From: Cephalothrix simula | Lineage: Eukaryota > Nemertea > Palaeonemertea > Archinemertea > Cephalotrichidae | Assembly: GCA_035591015.1 (NCBI GenBank) | Contig: JAXIUW010130003.1 | Location: 1 to 13,370 of the forward strand | Direction: 5' to 3' | Length of the DNA stretch: 13,370 bases | Shown here: piece by piece, positions 1 through 6,376 of the stretch | Position numbering within the stretch: position 1 is the stretch's first letter | Layout: the number at the start of each line of letters is the position of its first letter | Notes under the pieces: model-generated | Told to the model about the DNA's origin: nothing | Databases searched by the model: none | The model's input: the letters and a program-made list of their open reading frames with translations, nothing else | Position numbers and translations under genes: made by a program

Positions 1-155
1 AAAGTGAAATTTTGGGGGTGGGGGTCCCCCAAAATTTGATGAAATCAATATTTTCCAGGGGGTGGGTAGGGGGTGGGTGGATCCCCAACCGGATTTTCAC
101 TTTTATACCATCCGTGTATGTTAATTTTTTCCATGACCCCCCCCCCTGGTGGAAT
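1..155. repeat. G/C-rich foldback fragment at window edge
   Basis: This stretch is far richer in G and C runs than its surroundings. A perfect 12-bp inverted repeat (AAATTTTGGGGG at 7-18, CCCCCAAAATTT at 26-37) encloses a 7-nt loop. A second, looser pairing joins CCAGGGGG near 56-62 with the ten-C run and CCTGG at 137-149. The style matches the palindromic element at 710-1197, so it may be the remnant of a related element cut by the window edge. The reading frames crossing it have no recognisable domain and are not called as genes. Confidence 0.45.
58..77 (+). other. G-quadruplex-type motif
   Basis: Four G runs (5, 3, 5 and 3 bases) are separated by loops of 1, 2 and 1 bases: GGGGGTGGGTAGGGGGTGGG. 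This satisfies the usual G3+N1-7 pattern for an intramolecular quadruplex with very short loops, which in the known rules favours stability. Whether it folds or acts in the cell is not shown. It sits inside the G/C-rich repeat fragment at the left edge. Confidence 0.6.
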
Positions 156-707
156 GGGAAATTATGTTTATTGGTTTATGTAGCATTTCGATCAACTGTG
201 GCGCAATATGAATTTCGCTTTCTGAGTACAGCAAATCTGGTAGCAGACTTCGAGGGGGTCTTGACAAATGCGCGTTAGAAAAGGGGTATATAAATGCATT
301 GGGTGCATTGAGTCTGATAGTATGGGTACTTCTTTCAAATGATGATTCACACATGCCTGATATGTAAGTTTAGAAATAACTTTTTTTTAGATTTTTTTCT
401 GTGATATACTATCTATTAGTGATATATTCTCAAATTTTTGTCGTATTGAGTTTTTTTAAAGGATCGGACACAATAGCCTATTTAGTTTTTTAAAAATCAT
501 TTTGCAAATAGTATTTCGGTAGGTGCGGCAGCTCATATTCCGGACATTCGAATATTTTATTGTTAAAATAGTAAAAGGGATGATCAAAGGTTTTATAAAA
601 AGATATAATTGTCGTCATTAACACGTTTTTTCTTCTTCATGCGCAATCAAAACGTACATATAATCTCTCGTTGGCTATTCTTATAACATAAATGGCTTAT
701 ATAAGTT
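156..707. other. non-coding stretch, no gene seen
   Basis: AT-rich sequence, most likely intron or upstream flank of the zinc-finger gene. No domain-bearing reading frame, RNA gene or clear repeat was recognised. A T-rich tract occurs at about 379-400. Confidence 0.5.
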
Positions 708-709
708 TA

Positions 710-1197
710 CACAATTGGATGGAATTATTGGATGAGGGATCTAACGAGGTACATTTTTGGACCCCCACTAGGTAGCCATAAACTATATATTTTTAGAAAG
801 GCCTTGAAAAGCCTAGGAAAGTGGGAAAATTTTTCTCCGACCCCCTGGGTGGGCGCAGGGGGGTCAAAAAGGGCAAAAAATTGGCATTTTTTTAGACACG
901 AGTTTACTGTATATTTTTATAAATTTCTCCCACCCCGGGGTATGGACAGGGGGCAAAAGGGCCCAAAATGGGCGCCTATTGGGCGGGGGTATAAAATGCC
1001 CATTTAGGGTCCTTTTTGCTTCCCTAACCCAACCTTGGGGATGGTAAAACTTTTTTGACTCTTTCCTAGGCTCTTCAAGGCCTTTCTAAAAATATACAGT
1101 TTATGGGTGCCTAGTGCCCGCCAATATGCTAAACTGTTGAGGGGGTACAAAAATGTACCTCGTTAGATCCCTCATCCAATAATTCCATCCATTTGTG
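710..1197. mobile_element. 488-bp palindromic foldback MITE, TA-flanked
   Basis: The two ends are inverted copies: the first 50 bases (starting CACAATTGGATGG) match the reverse complement of the last 50 (CACAAATGGATGG) at 49 positions. After a short diverged patch the arms match again around 785-821 and 1061-1110 (the block with CCTAGGAAAG) and weakly almost to the centre near 935-960. A TA dinucleotide flanks each end (708-709 and 1198-1199), as expected of a Tc1/mariner-type target duplication. No transposase is encoded, so this is a non-autonomous foldback element. The superfamily is an inference, since a TA duplication is weak evidence in AT-rich DNA. A transcript through it could form a long imperfect hairpin. 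It lies about 350 bp upstream of the zinc-finger exon, probably in its intron. Confidence 0.8.
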
Positions 1198-1311
1198 TAT
1201 ATACATGTAGTTCATTTTTTAAGATTTGGTCATTATATATTGAGAGACTGGAGATCATTCAAATGTATTTATTTGCTTCTGATCTAAGGCTCAATTAGTC
1301 TGTTCAGACTT

Positions 1312-1497
1312 CAGAGGGATAATTTCCGAACAATTTCCGTTCACCTTTATGAACCGTCCTTTGCCGTTCTGATCCGTTTTATGTCGTTCTGAACAGATCC
1401 AAATTTTAAGAACAGCATAATCCGTTTCCCGTTTCCGTTCCTGAAAAAAATCGGCAACTGATACTGATCCCAAAAATCTAGCACGGTTCCACCTCTG
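1312..1497. mobile_element. possible hAT-like MITE
   Basis: Read on the minus strand this 186-bp segment starts CAGAGGTGGAACCG and its other end is the inverted CAGAGGGATAA, giving 6-bp terminal inverted repeats of the CAGAGG type common in hAT elements. The interior carries repeated CCGTTC/CCGTTT-like words (for example near 1337, 1363, 1373, 1425 and 1434), giving a low-complexity body unlike its flanks. I could not see an 8-bp target duplication (TCAGACTT against TAGTTGCT), so the boundaries are tentative. It ends about 50 bp before the splice acceptor of the zinc-finger exon. Confidence 0.35.
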
Positions 1498-1524
1498 TAG
1501 TTGCTTCTTACTTTGAAATTCTAA

Positions 1525-1546
1525 GTTTTTTCTTATTCTTTTTCAG
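1525..1546 (+). other. 3' splice acceptor of zinc-finger terminal exon
   Basis: A pyrimidine-rich tract (TTTTTTCTTATTCTTTTTCAG) ends in CAG at 1544-1546, a near-ideal acceptor 87 bp before the start codon. An exon beginning at 1547 would carry the end of the 5'UTR and the whole CDS. The matching donor exon is not identifiable and is probably left of the window. Confidence 0.7.
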
Positions 1547-1633
1547 ATTGATATTTTAAGGAGTTACATCATATAGCACATTAGTAAATACATCGTAGTC
1601 AAGAATTTCGCACCGTTTTTTGTCAAATAATAC
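1547..1633 (+). other. 5'UTR part of zinc-finger exon
   Basis: These 87 bases follow the predicted acceptor and contain no ATG, so the start at 1634 is the first ATG in the exon. An in-frame TAA at 1628-1630 directly before it rules out N-terminal extension within this exon. The start context is weak (T at -3, T at +4). Confidence 0.6.
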
Positions 1634-3547
1634 ATGTTACTTGAGTACTGGAATCAACCAGGGCCCATTCTATCAGAATCGGAGTGGAAATACCCATTAC
1701 CTGGCGATATGATGGGTCATTATGGTTCTGAGGCACCTGAAGAGGAAAAATCAAATGTACGTTTGAGACAACCGCAACAAATGCAGGTTGAGCCTGCTGT
1801 TGCACTGCGCCGCCAGCCGGCGCCGTTACAAATTAATTTGGAACCTTTTTCAAGCAATGAAGAGGCAGTACAAACGCCTCGTCAAGACATTTTAGGAGTG
1901 GGAACTGAATATAGTGGATCCTATGACTCAGCCACTTCTATGTGTATGCCAAATTTATATGTACACGAAAAAAAGAGGAGTAAATCCGAAGCTGATAAAG
2001 AAAGTGTGACCTCTCCTATGTGGAGAAATTACCCAAGCCCTGAATCGGTCTTCAAATATGGTGAAGGAGAAAGTCCTTCGAGTGACCGCAGTTCTGGTAG
2101 TCCCGACGTGCGCCCTCGAAAATCGCCTCCGATTCAGAACTTTAAGAAATATCTCCGAGCTCGTTATGAATCTAGTCAAGAAGGAGAAGGTCTTTGTGAT
2201 GCTGACGTTATAAAAGATGATAAAGAGGATGATGCTGTATTTGCTGAAACACCGGAAAAAGATAAACCGGAAGTACCTGTTCCGATGCAGATTCCGATTC
2301 CGAGTATGCCGTTACGTCAGAAAAGTGCCAGTGTTTCGGGAACAATTCCAGAACAAATGGAGCCTTTAGATTTATCAAGGCCTTTGTTTGCATTCCAAGC
2401 TGAAGGATCTGATGCTGGACTGATGGAAGGGATGAGTATGATGAATGTTGGTGGTTCAGCAACTCACAGGTTTCCGTATCGAGATTATATTTACTCAGAT
2501 ATGACTGCCGTATCACCTGTTCCAGTAAGTCCGCGCTGGACGAAACCTCATCACACACAAGTTCCAAGTCCACTCGCATATAGTCACGCTTCAAGTGCTC
2601 AGCATCTGCTCCCTTCTCCTGTACCATCTCCATCACCTGGACTTTCCCCCAGATTTTCTCCTGCCGGATTATCTCCGCCAACATTCCACAGCGCATCAGC
2701 ATCCTCCACCGGATCTTCACCGCAAGATTTTCCGATGCGTTCATCCAGTGCGTCACCTAATGTTAACAAAGGGACTTATCCTGGAAAATTCATCTTTCCG
2801 CCGCCAGCGGATATGTTAGATACTCGTGACGGAAAATTCTCATGCCTGGTTTGCAACCAGATATTTCCATCGTATGATAACTTAGCGAAACACATGGCCA
2901 AGCACCTGCCAACGGAAACGGTTCGTTCACCGGACAATAGTAAAATACACTACTGTAAAGTTTGCAATCGTGCTTTTTCAAGATCTGACATGCTGACGCG
3001 CCACATGCGACTACATACGGGACTTAAACCTTATCAATGCGGCGTTTGCGGACAGGTATTCTCAAGGTCGGATCATTTGAATACCCATGCGAGAACACAT
3101 AGCGGTTTAAAACCTTACCGCTGCCCTCAATGTCCTTACGCAGCATGTCGTAGGGATATGATCACTAGACATATGCGAATTCATTTTAAACGCTGGACAA
3201 AACGACCTGCATATAGTTCGACCAGCTCGGAAGAATCGCCTCGCCATTGGTCAGTTTCAAGTACAGAGTCGGGTGAAAGCAGTGAACAGAGAATGTCTAT
3301 TTCTAGTCTTGAAGGTTCTGAAGTTGATCGCAGCCCCCGCGTTCAGACAGAAACTATAAAATGGACAGCACCCGACAATTCTAGTCCGACAACAGTCGCA
3401 AGTGGCTCTCCTTCAAGTAGCACTAGTGGGTCTAGTGATACTACGGTCTCCCGAAAATCATTAAATCGGGAAGACGACGCACAATTAGAACTCTCCCTGC
3501 AGAGCTTTGAACGGTGTACAGTCCGTTCTTATGACGATGATCAATAA
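1634..3547 (+). CDS. C2H2 zinc-finger transcription factor, EGR-like finger cluster
   Basis: Encodes 637 residues in one exon; an in-frame stop lies 6 bp upstream and the CDS ends in tandem TAA TAA. Finger 1 (C404, C407, H420, H424) stands apart. Fingers 2 to 4 (C441-H461, C469-H489, C497-H517) are joined by GLKP linkers in place of the usual GEKP. Their helix residues are RSDMLTR, RSDHLNT and RRDMITR; RSDHLNT closely resembles Zif268 finger 2. By the known recognition code the trio should prefer 5'-GNGTGGGNG. PLDLS at 244-248 fits the PxDLS motif that binds CtBP, suggesting repression. Residues about 293-380 are rich in Ser-Pro, possible proline-directed kinase sites. Basic patches near EKKRSK and after finger 4 (KRWTKR) may be nuclear signals. 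The N and C termini are acidic, Ser-rich and probably disordered. It is a nuclear DNA-binding regulator; I do not recognise the exact orthologue. The CDS is visibly GC-richer than its flanks. Confidence 0.93.
   Translation: MLLEYWNQPGPILSESEWKYPLPGDMMGHYGSEAPEEEKSNVRLRQPQQMQVEPAVALRRQPAPLQINLEPFSSNEEAVQTPRQDILGVGTEYSGSYDSATSMCMPNLYVHEKKRSKSEADKESVTSPMWRNYPSPESVFKYGEGESPSSDRSSGSPDVRPRKSPPIQNFKKYLRARYESSQEGEGLCDADVIKDDKEDDAVFAETPEKDKPEVPVPMQIPIPSMPLRQKSASVSGTIPEQMEPLDLSRPLFAFQAEGSDAGLMEGMSMMNVGGSATHRFPYRDYIYSDMTAVSPVPVSPRWTKPHHTQVPSPLAYSHASSAQHLLPSPVPSPSPGLSPRFSPAGLSPPTFHSASASSTGSSPQDFPMRSSSASPNVNKGTYPGKFIFPPPADMLDTRDGKFSCLVCNQIFPSYDNLAKHMAKHLPTETVRSPDNSKIHYCKVCNRAFSRSDMLTRHMRLHTGLKPYQCGVCGQVFSRSDHLNTHARTHSGLKPYRCPQCPYAACRRDMITRHMRIHFKRWTKRPAYSSTSSEESPRHWSVSSTESGESSEQRMSISSLEGSEVDRSPRVQTETIKWTAPDNSSPTTVASGSPSSSTSGSSDTTVSRKSLNREDDAQLELSLQSFERCTVRSYDDDQ
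2363..2377 (+). other. PLDLS CtBP-binding motif in the zinc-finger protein
   Basis: Codons for Pro-Leu-Asp-Leu-Ser (residues 244-248, context EPLDLSRP) match the PxDLS ligand for the CtBP corepressor cleft, a motif known in many animal repressors. It lies in a disordered region well before the fingers, where such short linear motifs normally occur. Function is inferred from the motif only. Confidence 0.6.
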
Positions 3548-4055
3548 TAAAATGTAGCGTGTAGGAACGTTTTTTGATCTAGGTTGTTTTTGTATGGCTT
3601 TTGTAGTACGAAAACTGCCATTTTGTTATTTAAGAGTGCCAAGAACATAGTATACAGTAAACTTATATCAATGTATTTTCTTCGACTTGGGAATGTTTTT
3701 GTATACGTTCTCATAAAAGCGCCATATTTATGAACATTGAAATATGCTTGCTGTAGACCATGTCAAAATGTTATGTGCTAGAAAAAGACGGCTCAAAAAT
3801 ATTTATTTTTAAGTTTTCTTTATGGGCGTTATAAAAAAGCCTTGGGTATTGGGCTTGAAATCGAATGTATATGACGGGCTTATCAAGCAATGTATTTTGT
3901 AACATTCTTATTTATTTTGTGCGTTATCAATGTATTGAAAGGAAGATTAATGCCATCTTTATTTAATGTAAATGTGTCAACCTCTTTATTCACTACATAA
4001 TGGCTGTTTTGTCTATTCATACAACCCTCAATAAAAGACTATAATATCTTAAAAA
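3548..4055 (+). other. 3'UTR of zinc-finger gene with AU-rich elements
   Basis: From the stop codon to just after the poly(A) signal. ATTTA pentamers occur at 3628, 3726, 3801, 3910 and 3961, and one forms the full nonamer TTATTTATT (3908-3916), the core of destabilising AU-rich elements in animal mRNAs. This would suit a short-lived regulator transcript, as known for EGR genes. The background is AT-rich, so some pentamers will be chance. The exact 3' end is estimated. Confidence 0.55.
4030..4035 (+). terminator. poly(A) signal AATAAA of zinc-finger gene
   Basis: A canonical AATAAA lies about 480 bp after the stop codon and is followed about 20 bp later by the G/T-rich GGTGGTGG, the usual arrangement for cleavage and polyadenylation. 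It is the first well-formed signal I see downstream of the CDS. Confidence 0.65.
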
Positions 4056-4059
4056 GGTG

Positions 4060-4656
4060 GTGGAATTTATAATAAGAACTAGCTCATTTTGTATATAAGC
4101 AAGTATCTAATTAAAGGCAGGAATAATTAATGATTTTATACAATTATTTGACGCTTTCTGAGTGCAATATGAAAGCAGTTATTGTCCGAGGGATAGATAA
4201 CTGTGCTCATTTTGCACGTAGAAACGTTCAATAACTGTTTCATTGAACTATATCACAAACATTTGCCCGATGTAATGAAAGCCATAAATCGTCATATTGT
4301 TTCAATAATATACCTTATAAAACAATAGTCAATGTCTTATGTCCTAAGCCAAATTATTCAAGAGAATTACCTACTTTACATTACTAAAGTTTACCTAAAT
4401 GTCAGCATCAAAGAACTGGGGTAGAATAGTTGTTTACATATTCCTTTGAAACAACATTTGTCTCTTGTGATCTACCGAAGTTTGATCAAGTTAGTTTGAT
4501 CTTTGATAATTGAATCAAATACCAGTTTCATAACGCTAAATTCCCTTAAAATTCCCTTTAAATTGATTTTTGAAATGAAATTTCAGAACCACCAAATTCT
4601 AGTAACTTGTTTTTGAAAAATAGGTTGATAAACATTCATGATTCCAACTCTATTGA
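4060..4656. other. intergenic AT-rich stretch, no feature seen
   Basis: No coding potential, RNA gene or repeat was recognised between the end of the zinc-finger transcript and the MITE at 4657. Confidence 0.5.
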
Positions 4657-4820
4657 CAGTGGCGGATCTAGGGTGCCGCAATGCGGCAGTATGCGGCACT
4701 TGTGCATCTTAATTGTACAAAATTCTTTCAATTTGACCATGGTTTTGTGCATTTTTCTAAAACAAATTGTGCATTTTCCCATTTTGCTGCACAATGGAAT
4801 TTCATGAGCACCCGCCACTG
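4657..4820. mobile_element. 164-bp MITE with CAGTGGCGG ends
   Basis: The ends are inverted: CAGTGGCGG at 4657-4665 and CCGCCACTG at 4812-4820. GGGTGC follows inside both, shifted by 5 bases at the left end. Inside are repeated TGTGCAT/TTGTGCAT words and the small repeats AATGCGGCAGTATGCGGCA near the left end. The flanks are TTGA on the left and TTAA on the right, which could be a decayed TTAA duplication of the piggyBac type, though such CAGTGGCGG ends also resemble hAT ends; no 8-bp duplication was found. The superfamily is unresolved. The short reading frames on both strands here are incidental. Confidence 0.65.
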
Positions 4821-5441
4821 TTAAGATTCGTTAATACATATCAAACATCTAATTTTCGTAAATACATATGCAACTACTTTCTATATTATATTCTTAGTAA
4901 ATTGTTTTGATTTGAACTGCCCGTCAAATATGTTTGGTTTGATATTTTTCCAAAATAAATTAATTGAATTTACTGCTTCAACTTCAACCATTTTCAGTCT
5001 TCTTAAAGTCGTCGGTTTACAGGCATTTATAATTGAATTTACACCGGAATTTTTAAGCACTCATGTTTTTTCTATTTTTCAATAATTGTGCAATAATACA
5101 TTTTTATAATCATGAAAACTACTGTATATAATTTCTTTTTTTATGATTTTAGTATAACTATTATCTTTTTCTTACCCAATCAAAAATCAGGTGTAGTGCT
5201 AATTTTCGAATTACTTTTTTTGTACTAGATATTAGTATTAGTTTTCCGTACTTGCTGTAGCTTTCACCACATATAGAATAAAATAATTTATTGAAAATAA
5301 TGCCGAACCGAATGACAAGTCGACTGAGGTAGGGTTTGATCTAACGCACAATTAAAGTCATTATATCTTCTTATTTCCCTTCCTCTTGTTTACAAAGTTG
5401 TTTAGGGAATTTTAATGATTAATTAAATTAAATGATTAATT
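4821..5441. other. intergenic AT-rich stretch, no feature seen
   Basis: Only AT-rich low-complexity sequence. No gene, RNA or convincing repeat recognised. Confidence 0.5.
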
Positions 5442-5531
5442 CTATGTCACTTTGTTATAGTTGTAGAATGTTATGTTTAACTTTAGCTTAAATCTAAGGC
5501 ATTGAAACAGTGGCGACACCGCTGCCGCCAT
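5442..5531 (-). other. candidate start-codon region, 29-codon minus-strand frame
   Basis: On the minus strand, AAATATGGCGGCAGCGG begins a frame reading MAAAVSPLFQCLRF and stopping after 29 codons. The ATGGCGGC context resembles the YY1/Pho motif that often overlaps animal gene starts, and this is the most GC-rich patch in the intergenic region. It could be a first coding exon of an unseen gene, but no convincing donor site or downstream exon was found, so it is listed only as a candidate. Confidence 0.2.
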
Positions 5532-5705
5532 ATTTGTTGAACGCCGCCTTTGATGTTGTTTTGGCGTATTCATATCTTAATTTTCTTGTTGTGTACAGCC
5601 GTTAAGATAAATTTGGCACACTCACTGTTGTCTATTTCGATCCATTAACAATAGATGGCGTAGTTTATGTGGCCTTGACATTTGACCTGACACAAGGTTG
5701 ACGAT
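5505..5705. promoter_or_regulatory. GC-richer patch with YY1-like and nuclear-receptor-like words
   Basis: Within AT-rich flanks this patch holds GCCGCCATATTT (5521-5534, YY1-like on the minus strand), AGATGGCG (5653-5660) and TGACCT-N6-AGGTTG (5683-5700), an everted nuclear-receptor half-site pair with one imperfect half. These suggest a regulatory or promoter segment, but each word is short and could be chance. Confidence 0.2.
5589..5608 (+). repeat. 20-bp direct repeat, copy 1
   Basis: TTGTGTACAGCCGTTAAGAT occurs here and again, identical, at 5917-5936 inside the left arm of the foldback element. Similarity continues weakly upstream in both copies (ATCTT followed by a T-rich run). Such a local copy suggests template switching or gene conversion. 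Confidence 0.8.
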
Positions 5706-5846
5706 AGCAGCTTCGCTTTGAATTTAAACAAAACTCTAGATCTCATTAGTGAAAACATTTTTAGGTACTAAAGTTTTAAATGTTAATTTTATATTAGAAT
5801 TATTATAGTAATATTTTATTAAACTAGTCAGTGCGCGGCCAAGTAG

Positions 5847-6376
5847 TGCATAGGCACCGGTAACCAGCTTCGGGAGAAGATCTTTTTTTCGAAGAAAAAA
5901 GATGAGATCTTTTTTATTGTGTACAGCCGTTAAGATGAAGATATTTTTTCGAAGAAAAAGGATAAGGATTGCTACATAGGCTTTGCAATAGAAAACTTTA
6001 TATTATAAAGCACTTTGAATCCATACTGTGCGCAAACTCAGCTGTGAGGGTCGGATATGGCTCATTTGAAGCAAAACTCATGGCGAATTAGTATGGATAT
6101 AGGTATTATAGCCTTATCTTGAACGATTTTTTTAGGTTTTGAATAATTCAGGCAACCATTTTAGCTCCATTTCAGGCCATATTTTTGAGGCATATTTCAT
6201 GAATTAAGAAAAACCGTTCAATATACTAGTAAGGCTATAAAACCTTTATCCATACTAATTCGCCATGATAAATGAGCCATCTCTGACCCTCACAGTCACA
6301 GCTATTAAAAAAGCCTCTGTTGCAATCGTTATCTATTTTCCTCGAAAAAAGATCTTCTCCCGGGGCCTATGATGCA
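5847..6376. mobile_element. 530-bp foldback element with an asymmetric left arm
   Basis: The ends are inverted (TGCATAGGC at 5847-5855 and GCCTATGATGCA at 6365-6376), and the arms match over long stretches. CGGGAGAAGATC pairs with GATCTTCTCCCG. The block around 6042-6125 (GTGAGGGTC, ATGGCTCATTT, ATGGCGAATTAGTATGGAT) pairs with 6215-6300. The loop lies near 6140-6190. The left arm carries roughly 58 extra bases (about 5880-5937), which duplicate the CGAAGAAAAA hairpin and include the copied 20-mer. No transposase and no clear target duplication were seen. The element is non-autonomous, of unknown superfamily, and could form a long hairpin if transcribed. Confidence 0.75.
5917..5936 (+). repeat. 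20-bp direct repeat, copy 2
   Basis: Identical to 5589-5608. It lies within the segment of the foldback's left arm that has no counterpart in the right arm, so it was probably gained after the foldback formed. Confidence 0.8.

Noticed and set aside
732-1007. 91-residue plus-strand frame
   Set aside because: It lies inside the palindromic MITE, shows no domain, and is a by-product of the G/C-rich core.
2208-2756. 182-residue minus-strand reading frame opposite the zinc-finger CDS
   Set aside because: It lies wholly antisense to a strongly supported CDS, has no recognisable domain, and is explained by the codon composition of the sense strand.
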